64,000 bases of DNA from Roseimaritima sediminicola (GTDB lineage: Bacteria > Planctomycetota > Planctomycetia > Pirellulales > Pirellulaceae): NCBI RefSeq assembly GCF_009618275.1, contig NZ_WIAD01000016.1, forward strand, positions 1 to 64,000, read 5' to 3'. Of this stretch, positions 1 to 7,284 are shown piece after piece. The notes under the pieces were generated by a model. That model saw only the letters and a list, made by a program, of their open reading frames with translations. It ran no database searches and was not told the DNA's origin. The stretch's first letter is position 1, and every line of letters starts with the position of its first letter. Both the position numbers and the translations under genes were made by a program.

Positions 1-64
1 CCTCCCGCTGCGCGGGAGGGTGTTGTCGCGGGGTTTCACCGAAAGATTCATGCCGACGTGCTTA
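1..64. repeat. Dispersed repeat, right end of a MITE-like element
   Basis: These 64 bases recur in inverted orientation at 34745-34808 with one mismatch seen by eye. The segment opens with a hairpin (CCTCCCGC, loop TGC, GCGGGAGG) and finishes with GACGTGCTTA. The same ending closes the related copies at 34906-34915 and 50094-50103. The element probably continues to the left of the window. Confidence 0.8.
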
Positions 65-82
65 ATCCGAGGTAGGACGCCC

Positions 83-145
83 GTCACCGAAGTCGCCAGA
101 GTTTGAGACCGCATGTCCAAACTCCGGCGAGTTCAGCTACGAGTT
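83..145. repeat. Dispersed imperfect inverted repeat (CGCCAGAGTTTG family)
   Basis: A left arm (GAAGTCGCCAGAGTTTG) and a right arm (CAAACTCCGGCGAGTTC) flank a short spacer and are near-complementary. A second copy with the same arms lies at 56826-56908. No coding function is apparent. It sits between the left-edge repeat and the parS-like sites. Confidence 0.7.
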
Positions 146-183
146 CTGCTGCGAGCGACCTCCGCGGTGCAAAGGCTGCCGCT

Positions 184-199
184 TGTTCCGTGTGAAACG
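184..199. promoter_or_regulatory. Weak parS-like site upstream of parA
   Basis: TGTTCCGTGTGAAACG matches 12 of 16 positions of the classical parS palindrome TGTTTCACGTGAAACA. It lies 17 bases before a better match. On its own it would be unconvincing; the pairing and the position before parAB support it. Confidence 0.4.
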
Positions 200-216
200 A
201 ACGTTTCGGTGGGGTA

Positions 217-232
217 GGTTTCGCGTGAAACT
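217..232. promoter_or_regulatory. parS-like centromere site upstream of parA
   Basis: GGTTTCGCGTGAAACT contains GTTTCGCGTGAAAC, which differs from the conserved parS core GTTTCACGTGAAAC at a single central position. It lies about 130 bp upstream of parA. ParB proteins load DNA at such palindromes, usually close to parAB. The identification is by sequence match only. Confidence 0.6.
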
Positions 233-364
233 GGCATTCTGCTCGTTGCCCTCTGCCGCTTACAATGCGTTCGGCACCCGACCGGCCCCGGGCCACGGCG
301 GGCTGGGACGCGTCGGTTGCCGAAACATGTCTGTGCAAGGATGCCGCTTCAGGCAGTGACGGTT

Positions 365-1111
365 GTGAACAAGATCCTCTGTGTTGCAAATCAGAAAGGT
401 GGCGTCGGTAAAACGACCACCGCCGTAAATCTGTCGGCAGCACTGGCTCTGGCCGGCCAGCGGGTGTTGTTGATCGATATGGACCCGCAGTGCAATGCGA
501 CCGGCGCCCTGGGCTGTCGCCCCACCGAAGGCCATCCCCTGGTCCGCAACCAGCCGATCCGCGACAGCATCGTGGAGACCGACATCGCCGACCTGCATCT
601 GTTGCCGGGCAGCCGAACGTTCCACGACGTCGATCAATTGGCCAAGACCGATGGCCCCGAGGCCGATCGCCTGCGGCGACACCTGGACGAAGGCGTGCAT
701 GCCTACCAGTACGTCCTGTTGGACTGTCCGCCCAGCATCGGGACATTAACCCAGGCGGCCCTGGCCGCCAGTACCGAGGTGTTGATGCCCATCCAGTGCG
801 AGTACTTCGCCATGGAAGGGCTGACCCAATTGATCCAGGTCATCCGCCGAGCGATCCATCAGACGGACGGCCGGCTGACCTTCGGCGGAATCCTGCTGAC
901 GATGTACGATCCGTCGCTGGAACTGACCCACGAGGTGGACCAGGAAGTCCGCGAGTTCTTCGGCGACATTGTCTTTGACACGGTCGTGCCTCGCGACGTC
1001 TCGCTGAGCGAAGCGCCCAGCCACGGACAGAGCGTGTTTGAATACTCGCCCCGCAGTCGCGGTGCGTTTGCTTATACCCAACTATGCATGGAGGTGCTTG
1101 AACGTGAGTAA
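365..1111 (+). CDS. parA: Chromosome-partitioning ATPase ParA (Soj family)
   Basis: ParA binds ATP and non-specific DNA and moves ParB-parS complexes during chromosome segregation. The deviant Walker A motif KGGVGKTT lies about ten residues from the N-terminus. A Walker A' stretch (LLIDMDPQCNATG) and the Walker B stretch (VLLDCPPSIG) follow in the normal order, and the length of about 248 residues is typical. I chose the GTG at 365 because the protein then begins MNKILCVANQKGG, as in other Soj proteins; an ATG at 341 and a TTG at 317 are in frame upstream. The stop overlaps the GTG of parB by 8 nt, so the two are translationally coupled. parS-like palindromes lie just upstream. Confidence 0.93.
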   Translation: MNKILCVANQKGGVGKTTTAVNLSAALALAGQRVLLIDMDPQCNATGALGCRPTEGHPLVRNQPIRDSIVETDIADLHLLPGSRTFHDVDQLAKTDGPEADRLRRHLDEGVHAYQYVLLDCPPSIGTLTQAALAASTEVLMPIQCEYFAMEGLTQLIQVIRRAIHQTDGRLTFGGILLTMYDPSLELTHEVDQEVREFFGDIVFDTVVPRDVSLSEAPSHGQSVFEYSPRSRGAFAYTQLCMEVLERE

Positions 1112-2192
1112 TCCCACCGGTTCGAAAGACCGTCGTCTCGGCAAAGGATTGGCGGCCCTGTTAGGCACGCCCCTGGACGAAGAACCCAATCCGCTGAACG
1201 AACGGCCGGCACCCGCGGCCGCCGAGGCGAAACCGGCCGCCGGCGAAGGGCCCAGCCAACGGGCCAAGCCGGCCGGCGGGAAGGACAAGACCGAGGCGGC
1301 AGCGAAGAAGGCCGAGGTGGCAACCGAGCCGGCTCCGGCTACCGCCCAGGCCGCCAGCGTCGGCGACCGCAGTGTCGAACTGAGCGTCTACGAAATCGAT
1401 AACAACCCGTTCCAGCCGCGGCGGGAGTTCAACGAGTCGGAGATCGCCTCGCTGGCCGAGAGCCTCAAGGAGCACGAGCAACTGCAACCGGTGATCGTCC
1501 GCAAGGTCGGCCAGCGGTACCAATTGATCAGCGGCGAACGGCGGCTTCGGGCCTGCATCCACGCCGGCTTGCCGACCGTGCGCGCGGACATTCGCGAGGC
1601 CGACGACCGGTTGGTCGCCGAACTGGCGATCATCGAAAACCTGCAGCGAAAGGACCTCAACGCGATCGAAAAGGCGATGTCCTTCCGCCGCTACCTGGAC
1701 CAGCATCAGTGCACCCAGGATGAATTTGCCCAGCGACTGAAGATCGATCGCAGTACGATCGCCAACCTGATGCGGCTGTTGGAACTGCCCCAGGCGGTGA
1801 TCGATCAGGTCAATGCCGAACGCATCACCAGCAGCCACGCCCGGGCCCTGTTGCCGCTGGGCGATGAACGACAGCAGGTCCAGCTGGCCAAGCAGATCGA
1901 AGACGAGAAGTGGAGCGTGCGGGCCACCGAACACCACGTTGCGGCCCTCCTGCAAGCCGAGGACGAAGCCGAGAACGGAATCCCGGCCCCGCCGGCCGCC
2001 AAGAAAAACCGGCGAACCGTTTCGCCGCACATCCAGTCTCTACAGCAGGACCTGCGGATGCAGCTGGGGACCAAGGTCGAGATCCGCGAAACGGCCAAGG
2101 GACGCGGCAAGATTACGATCCACTTTTCCAGCCCCGAAGAATTCGAGCGGCTGCAACAGTTGATGGCCAGCGAACGGGCGGCGGCGGCCTAA
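1104..2192 (+). CDS. parB: Chromosome-partitioning protein ParB (Spo0J family, CTPase)
   Basis: ParB is the parS-binding partner of ParA and a CTP-dependent DNA clamp. The 362-residue product has a low-complexity, Ala/Lys-rich N-terminus that begins with LGKGLAALLG, the short segment that contacts ParA in this family. The ParB/Srx domain follows with the CTP-contact motif GERRLRA near residue 143 and ENLQRKDLN near residue 178. A helix-turn-helix segment (about 205-230) and a C-terminal dimerisation region complete it. The GTG at 1104 lies inside the parA stop region; an in-frame TTG/ATG further upstream would read through parA and is rejected. Confidence 0.93.
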   Translation: MSNPTGSKDRRLGKGLAALLGTPLDEEPNPLNERPAPAAAEAKPAAGEGPSQRAKPAGGKDKTEAAAKKAEVATEPAPATAQAASVGDRSVELSVYEIDNNPFQPRREFNESEIASLAESLKEHEQLQPVIVRKVGQRYQLISGERRLRACIHAGLPTVRADIREADDRLVAELAIIENLQRKDLNAIEKAMSFRRYLDQHQCTQDEFAQRLKIDRSTIANLMRLLELPQAVIDQVNAERITSSHARALLPLGDERQQVQLAKQIEDEKWSVRATEHHVAALLQAEDEAENGIPAPPAAKKNRRTVSPHIQSLQQDLRMQLGTKVEIRETAKGRGKITIHFSSPEEFERLQQLMASERAAAA

Positions 2193-2258
2193 AGGAAAGC
2201 CGAAAAAGGACTCCACCCGCCTGTTCAAATTCCGGCGGGCAAACTACACTTCCCCTTC

Positions 2259-2294
2259 GATGGCCCGCCCGGTTAAGATGGCCCGCCCGGTTTA
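2259..2294. repeat. 18-bp direct duplication
   Basis: Two adjacent 18-bp units (GATGGCCCGCCCGGTTAA and GATGGCCCGCCCGGTTTA) lie between parB and the tRNA gene. They differ at one base. No function is apparent. Confidence 0.75.
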
Positions 2295-2330
2295 CGCCGG
2301 GTCTGAAAAGCGGGCCGTGCCGAAACGCCG

Positions 2331-2405
<75 letters not shown>

Positions 2406-2410
2406 CTGAA

Positions 2411-2448
2411 AAAAAAGCCGCTGCGTGATTTCACGCAGCGGCTTTTTT
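2411..2448 (+). terminator. Rho-independent terminator after tRNA-Pro
   Basis: A perfect 12-bp stem (GCCGCTGCGTGA / TCACGCAGCGGC) with a TT apex is flanked by A6 and T6. It follows the tRNA 3' end directly. The A and T tracts make it potentially bidirectional. Confidence 0.93.
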
Positions 2449-2552
2449 CGTAGCCGCATCGCGGGGCTCCCCTGGGCAGGACGCTACCATCATTTTACCC
2501 TTGTTTTGGGTGTTTCGTCCGCTTCCTGACTCCAGCCAAAGCGACCTCGCCT

Positions 2553-3503
2553 TTGAACCTCTCCGACGACTTCCGCGAAATCGCTCCGGTCGATGGTGAA
2601 CCAACCTTGGTGCTGTGGAACCCTGCCTCGGGATGCGCCGCTCGATGCACGGCGCTGCGCGAACAGTTCCAGCGGTTGCCGACCGTCAAGCTGGTCGATA
2701 CCGAGAACTCCCAGCATTGTTGCCGGTTGGCTGCCAGCGCCGCAGCCGAGGGGTTTCGGCATGTGATCGCCGCCGGGGGCGACGGCACGGTGAACGTCGC
2801 CTTGAACGGGATCATGCAGCACACGCCCCGCCCCAGCTTTGCCGTCTTGCCGATTGGAACCGCAAACGATTTCGCGCAGACCCTGGCGATTCCCGAAGAC
2901 CTGATGTTGGCCGCCGGCGTCGCCCTCAGCGGACCACGCCGGACGCTGGACGTGATCGAGTACGAAGCGGGCGGCCAGCGGCGATGGTTCGCCAATATCG
3001 CCGCCGGCGGCAACAGCCATGAAGTGACCCGGCAGTTGACCAGCGAGCTGAAACGTCGCTGGGGACCGCTGTGTTATCTGCGCGGGGCGTTGAACGTGAT
3101 CACCGATCTGCAAGCCTTTGAGACGACCGTCACGATCGACGCCCAGCCGCCCGAGCGGATGACGGTTTGGAATGTGATCGTCGCCAATGGCCGTACCAAC
3201 GCCGGCCACCTGCAGGTCGCCCCCCGCGCCAACCCGGAAGACGGTCTGTTGGATGTGATCCTGATCCGCGACGGCGACATCCTGGACCTTCCTTCGTTGT
3301 TGGTGCAGTACGCCATTTCCGATTACCTGGCAAGCGATCAGGTGCACTATCGCCAAGCCCACAGCGTCCGGTTCGAGAGCACGCCGACGCTCCGCTTTTC
3401 GATCGATGGCGAAACGCTGCTGGAACAACCCACGGTCTTCCGCGCCGTCCCCCAAGCCGTACGGATGGCTGTGGGTCCGGAGTACCGAGCCGAACCGTTG
3501 TAG
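2553..3503 (+). CDS. Diacylglycerol kinase-family lipid kinase (YegS/DagK type)
   Basis: This family phosphorylates diacylglycerol or related lipids at the membrane face. The N-terminal DAGK catalytic domain shows NPASG near residue 24 and the nucleotide-binding GGDGTVN near residue 75. The GTANDFAQ motif near residue 104 and the conserved C-terminal beta-sandwich (SIDGETL) are also present. At 316 residues it has the usual family length. The first available start is a TTG at 2553; no ATG or GTG would preserve the N-terminal NPASG region. It follows the tRNA terminator, so it needs its own promoter. The substrate (diacylglycerol, phosphatidylglycerol or a long-chain base) cannot be told from sequence. 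Confidence 0.87.
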   Translation: MNLSDDFREIAPVDGEPTLVLWNPASGCAARCTALREQFQRLPTVKLVDTENSQHCCRLAASAAAEGFRHVIAAGGDGTVNVALNGIMQHTPRPSFAVLPIGTANDFAQTLAIPEDLMLAAGVALSGPRRTLDVIEYEAGGQRRWFANIAAGGNSHEVTRQLTSELKRRWGPLCYLRGALNVITDLQAFETTVTIDAQPPERMTVWNVIVANGRTNAGHLQVAPRANPEDGLLDVILIRDGDILDLPSLLVQYAISDYLASDQVHYRQAHSVRFESTPTLRFSIDGETLLEQPTVFRAVPQAVRMAVGPEYRAEPL

Positions 3504-3508
3504 CGGAG

Positions 3509-3565
3509 GCCGCACCCGGGCCGTTGTGCCGCACCCGGGCCGTTGTGCCGCATCCGGGGCGTTGT
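3509..3565. repeat. Three tandem 19-bp repeats
   Basis: Three consecutive copies of GCCGCACCCGGGCCGTTGT lie immediately after the lipid kinase stop; the third has two changes. They contain the palindrome CCCGGG and lie between two convergent genes. Confidence 0.8.
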
Positions 3566-3633
3566 ACCGCAAGATGCGGACGCCATGCCGGACCCCGGCA
3601 TCTACGCTCACCCGACCCAGGTCATGCGGCCGC

Positions 3634-4167
3634 TCAAAGCCCTTCGATGAACGCCTGGACCACCGGTCGGCGGGCGACGCGGGGATTGACGTGCGGCCGC
3701 AATTTCAAGAGCTGGGCTTGCGCCTCTTCGGCCGACAACTGACGGTACTTGACCATCCAACACAGGGCCACCGTAGCGCTGCGCGCCCGACCGGCCTTGC
3801 AGTGCACGTAGGTCGTGCTGCCGGCGGCGGCGTGGTCCTGGATGAATTCCACCGCCCGCTGGACGTCCTCCAGACGCGGGTGGGTGAAGTCGACCGTGGG
3901 GATGTGCAATTGCTCGATCCCGGCCAAGCGGTAGGCGTCCAGCGGACCGGGATATTCCTCGCACGTGTTGACCACCGCTTTGACGCCCTCGCTGGTCATC
4001 CGCGGCACGTCGCGAGCAAAGGGATAGGCGCCGACGATCAGATGCGGATCGACCCGCGTCGACCAGCTGCGGACCTTCAGGACTCGGCCGTGCAGCATGT
4101 TCCACCACAGCGTGGGATAAAACACCGAACGCGCGTAGAAACGCTGCAGCGAACGCGGAGGGAGCAT
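3634..4167 (-). CDS. PTPMT1-like dual-specificity phosphatase, probable phosphatidylglycerophosphate phosphatase
   Basis: The signature HCKAGRARS (about residues 122-130) fits the cysteine phosphatase P-loop HCx5R(S/T) and closely resembles the mitochondrial phosphatase PTPMT1, which converts phosphatidylglycerophosphate to phosphatidylglycerol. An upstream Asp in VDFTHPR is a candidate general acid. The N-terminus has an aromatic, possibly membrane-associating segment (FYPTLWWNML). The length of about 177 residues matches the family. I recall that a PTPMT1-type enzyme has been studied in Rhodopirellula baltica, which fits. The ATG at 4167 is preferred over a TTG six bases upstream. The gene converges on the lipid kinase, so two phospholipid-metabolism genes are neighbours, though not one operon. 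Confidence 0.78.
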   Translation of the reverse strand: MLPPRSLQRFYARSVFYPTLWWNMLHGRVLKVRSWSTRVDPHLIVGAYPFARDVPRMTSEGVKAVVNTCEEYPGPLDAYRLAGIEQLHIPTVDFTHPRLEDVQRAVEFIQDHAAAGSTTYVHCKAGRARSATVALCWMVKYRQLSAEEAQAQLLKLRPHVNPRVARRPVVQAFIEGL

Positions 4168-4221
4168 CGTCAAGAACCCTGGTAACTGGCAATGATAGGA
4201 ACAGGCGGGCCGGCAGAGTGA

Positions 4222-6150
4222 TCAGCCGCTCGGGTGGCTCGAGGACGGTTGCGGCGAGGGGGTCGCGGCATGGTCCTCGGGGACGGGGACCGCCAAGACC
4301 ATGACGACCAGTTTATCACCCGGGTTCGCCTCGAGCTCGCGGTCGGACGTGTTGACCTGCACCTTGCCCTGCGGCGACAGCACGAACAGGATCAGGGCAT
4401 CGTCGCCGTTGCGCTCGCGGAAATCTTCAAACGTGAATTCGTCGCTCAGCGTGGTCGTCTTGATGACGGCCCCGGCTTCCATGCGGTCGCGGAACGAGCT
4501 GAACGTACGCTTCTCCTCAAACAGAATGCGGCCGCTGAGTGATTCGGACAGCGAACGCAGTTCGGACTTCGAGCGTTTGGTGAAGTCCAGTTGATAGGAT
4601 TCGGCGCGGCCGAACAAGGACTGGAATTGGTGAACGGCCAACGAGTTGATCTCGTCGTTGGGCGTCATGGCCAGGAATTTGCCAATCCCGTCCAGCGGTA
4701 ATTCCTGTTGAACGTGATCGCTCAGGATGTTCAGGCATTCGGCCCGGATCCCGTCCATCTTGGCCGCCGCCACTTTGTTGTAGTTCAAGTCGACCAACAG
4801 CACGTCGATTTTCAGTTCGGTCAGCACCTTGGCCAGTTGCCGCACCCAGGCGTCGGCACCGGCGATCAACAGACCCTGAGGATTGGGACGCGCCAGCCCC
4901 AGATTGCGGGCAACCGTGCCGGCGACCAGACCGTACAGGGTGACCGTGCCGATGATCACCAGGAAGGTCACCGTGCTCAACTGAGCGGCGTGCTGGCCGT
5001 ACAGGTCCAGCGAACCATCGCCGCCGCCGTGGGTTTGCAGTTTGAGGGCAAACACGCTGCTGACCGCCGCAGCCACGATGCCGCGCGGCGCCATCGACGA
5101 GATAAAGGACTTTTCCTGCCACGACAGGGGCGTGCCCCATAACGAAGCGAACACCGACAGCGGGCGAATCAACAGGATCATCACGACCAAGAACAAGATG
5201 CCCGGAACGCCCAGATGCACCACTTCCATGGGGTCTAAACGTGAGCCCAACAGAATAAAGAGACAGCCGATCAGCAGCGTCCTCAGATGCTCCTTGAACT
5301 CGATCACGTGCTCGATCTCGGTGTGCTTCTGATTGGCCAACCACAGCCCCATGACCGTCACCGTGATCAAACCCGATTCGTGGGCGTAGTGATTGCTGAT
5401 GGCAAACAACAGCAAGGCCAGGCCCAGGGCGCCGATGCCGTGCAAATTGTCAGGCATCCAGTATCGACGCAGGGCATGGGAGAGGAACATTCCGCCCGAA
5501 ATCCCCAGCACCACGCCCAACAGCACGGTCTTGCTGAGCAACCAAACCGTGCCGAAGAAGTCCAGCGATTCGCTCTGGCTGATCACGATCTCTTCAAAGA
5601 CCAACACGGCCAGCACCGCGCCGACCGGATCGATCACAATGCCCTCCCACTTCAGGGTCGAAGCCACGCGGCGACTGGGACGGATCTGCCGCAGCAAGGG
5701 GCCGATCACCGTCGGCCCGGTCACCGTGAGGATCGCCCCGAGCAACAGACTTAATCGCCAGGGAAATTCCAGAATCCAGTGAGCCGCCATCGCGGTCAGC
5801 CCCAGCGTGATCAGGGTCCCCACGGTGACCAACCGGAACGTCGGCGAACCGGCCTCGCCCAGCTCGCGCAGTTGCAGCGACAGGCCGCCTTCAAACAGGA
5901 TCACGGCCACCGACAGCGACACCAGCGGAAACAGCAGCGCGGGCCCGACCTGCGAGGCCTCGCCGGTCAACGATTCCAGCTTCGCCGCTCCGGTCAGATC
6001 CTCGAGCAACTGGTCGGGATTGATAAACTGTCCCAGGGCGATGCCGAACAGGAGCAGCAACAGGATCGAAGGCAAGCGAGTGCGCCAAGCGAGCCACTGG
6101 GCCAGAATGCCCAAAGCCGGCACCAGAGCCAGATACGAAAGAAGTTCCAT
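4222..6150 (-). CDS. Na+/H+ antiporter (CPA1/NhaP type) with C-terminal RCK/TrkA-like domain
   Basis: A monovalent cation:proton antiporter of the inner membrane. The first ~410 residues hold about 12 hydrophobic helices. The transport-site segment EGIVIDPVGAVLAV corresponds to the conserved acidic motif of CPA1 exchangers. A cytosolic region of about 220 residues follows. It has a Rossmann-like segment (DVLLVDLNYNKV, then MDGIRAECLNIL) as in TrkA-N domains and a TrkA-C-like end (ANPGDKLVVMV), suggesting nucleotide or ligand control of transport. I use the ATG at 6150; a TTG four codons upstream is possible. The closing stretch is Pro/Ser-rich and probably disordered. Sodium versus potassium specificity is unresolved. 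Confidence 0.88.
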   Translation of the reverse strand: MELLSYLALVPALGILAQWLAWRTRLPSILLLLLFGIALGQFINPDQLLEDLTGAAKLESLTGEASQVGPALLFPLVSLSVAVILFEGGLSLQLRELGEAGSPTFRLVTVGTLITLGLTAMAAHWILEFPWRLSLLLGAILTVTGPTVIGPLLRQIRPSRRVASTLKWEGIVIDPVGAVLAVLVFEEIVISQSESLDFFGTVWLLSKTVLLGVVLGISGGMFLSHALRRYWMPDNLHGIGALGLALLLFAISNHYAHESGLITVTVMGLWLANQKHTEIEHVIEFKEHLRTLLIGCLFILLGSRLDPMEVVHLGVPGILFLVVMILLIRPLSVFASLWGTPLSWQEKSFISSMAPRGIVAAAVSSVFALKLQTHGGGDGSLDLYGQHAAQLSTVTFLVIIGTVTLYGLVAGTVARNLGLARPNPQGLLIAGADAWVRQLAKVLTELKIDVLLVDLNYNKVAAAKMDGIRAECLNILSDHVQQELPLDGIGKFLAMTPNDEINSLAVHQFQSLFGRAESYQLDFTKRSKSELRSLSESLSGRILFEEKRTFSSFRDRMEAGAVIKTTTLSDEFTFEDFRERNGDDALILFVLSPQGKVQVNTSDRELEANPGDKLVVMVLAVPVPEDHAATPSPQPSSSHPSG

Positions 6151-6288
6151 CGCGAGCGTCAACCACCGGGTTCTACGGATTCAGTTACAGGCCAATCAAC
6201 GGGAAAAAGGTAGCTGTATCCAAGGGAACTACAATGGGAGAGCCCGTCGGTGGGCTGCTCAGATCTCTTAAAACACCCTACACGATAG

Positions 6289-6537
6289 AATCCTTTAAAG
6301 TCAGCCGAACCCCATTGCATCCAAGGAAATCCGCTCCTGAGTTCCCCATCCCATTCCGACGACCGTCCCGACGCCGACCGGCTTCCCAAGAATTCCATCT
6401 GCAAATGGAAGAAGGACGTCGTTGCGGCGCACCTGCCGCAGCTGTTGGCCGAAGCCCGGGCGGCCCGTTTTGTGTGCCGCAAATGCGGGCGTGCTGCCAG
6501 CCGCAAACGCCTGCTGTGCAAGCCGCAAAAACCCTGA
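6289..6537 (+). CDS. Possible small zinc-knuckle protein without a standard start codon
   Basis: The reading frame ending at the TGA 6535-6537 encodes KWKKDVVAAHLPQLLAEAR followed by RFVCRKCGRAASRKRLLCKP. A basic helix followed by CxxC and a third Cys looks like a real small planctomycete protein rather than chance sequence. The frame opens after a TAG at 6286 and contains no ATG, GTG or TTG before the conserved part; only a CTG at 6337 could serve. It may use a non-standard start, be frameshifted from the ATG at 6234, or be a remnant. The coordinates give the open frame, not a proven gene. No partner gene is evident. Confidence 0.45.
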   Translation, partial: NPLKSAEPHCIQGNPLLSSPSHSDDRPDADRLPKNSICKWKKDVVAAHLPQLLAEARAARFVCRKCGRAASRKRLLCKPQKP

Positions 6538-6992
6538 ACGGCACGCCGCAGAAAAACCCCGTGGGAAAACCCAAATGTCCATGTGCTGTCTTTGATAGCA
6601 CGGTTTTCTGAAGCTTTTCTCGGCGGCGGTTTCCTCTGTTTCGGCACGCGATTGTTTCGTCTCTGGCCGCAGTCCGATCCCCCGAATGGCCGGTGTTTTG
6701 TCGGCCGTTGCTAGCACTTCCGCCGTGTCGCGCGGTCGCCTCGCCGGCCCTCTTTCTGCCCTGGCCGGCAAGCTTTGCCCAGCCCCTCTCAGGCCCGTCG
6801 GCTGGAGACAAATCTTTTTCCTTTTCGACAGGTTTTCCCCAGCCGCGTTGAGAGCGCCGGTCATTCTTCCTAACCGGCGACAGGGTAACGAGTTGCGCCC
6901 GCTAGCGTGCTGGGGGGACCCGTTCCGCTCGGTTTTTGCTAGCGATGTAAGTGCTCTACCCGCAAGGGCTTGGGCGTTTGTCAGGATTGGAT
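6538..6992. other. Non-coding stretch
   Basis: About 450 bases without a convincing gene on either strand. The open frames here lack codon bias and recognisable motifs. The stretch leads into the promoter region of the ribonucleotide reductase gene. Confidence 0.5.
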
Positions 6993-7020
6993 TTGACACC
7001 CCTAAGCCGATCGCTACAGT
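6993..7020 (+). promoter_or_regulatory. Candidate sigma-70-type promoter for nrdJ (distal)
   Basis: A perfect -35 TTGACA at 6993-6998 is followed after 16 bases by TACAGT at 7015-7020 (4 of 6 positions of TATAAT). Transcription from here would give a leader of about 260 nt before nrdJ. The promoter rules of planctomycetes are only partly known, so this is a sequence match. Confidence 0.45.
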
Positions 7021-7060
7021 GTTGCAAATCCCGCATGTAGTGGTTGCCGGTCAATGACAG

Positions 7061-7079
7061 CACTACCGGTAGTGTTTTT
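7061..7079 (+). promoter_or_regulatory. Palindrome followed by T-run in the nrdJ leader
   Basis: CACTACCGGTAGTG is a perfect 14-base palindrome directly followed by T5. It may be a dimeric regulator operator or a short attenuator hairpin (CACTA, loop CCGG, TAGTG). It lies between the two candidate nrdJ promoters. Confidence 0.45.
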
Positions 7080-7140
7080 GCTCTTTGCTATCAATGTTCG
7101 GGTCAGGTGAAGTAACGGGGCGGTTTCCCCTCGCTTGGCT

Positions 7141-7170
7141 TTGACGCACTGGGCGCTAGAGTGATATACG
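7141..7170 (+). promoter_or_regulatory. Candidate proximal promoter for nrdJ
   Basis: TTGACG at 7141-7146 is separated by 18 bases from TATACG at 7165-7170, about 115 bases upstream of the nrdJ start codon. Confidence 0.4.
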
Positions 7171-7284
7171 TGCGGTCACTGGTCTTTCTTTCTCGCTTGG
7201 CTGCTCTCGCTCGCCCTGCACGACGCAGAATCGAACCATCGCGACGAGTCGCAGTCCACGGACGAACCCTTAGGAGTCTTCAAT

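Noticed and set aside
7021-7284. Cobalamin riboswitch upstream of the B12-dependent reductase
   Set aside because: I could not find the conserved B12-box order; a single GTCACTG is not enough.
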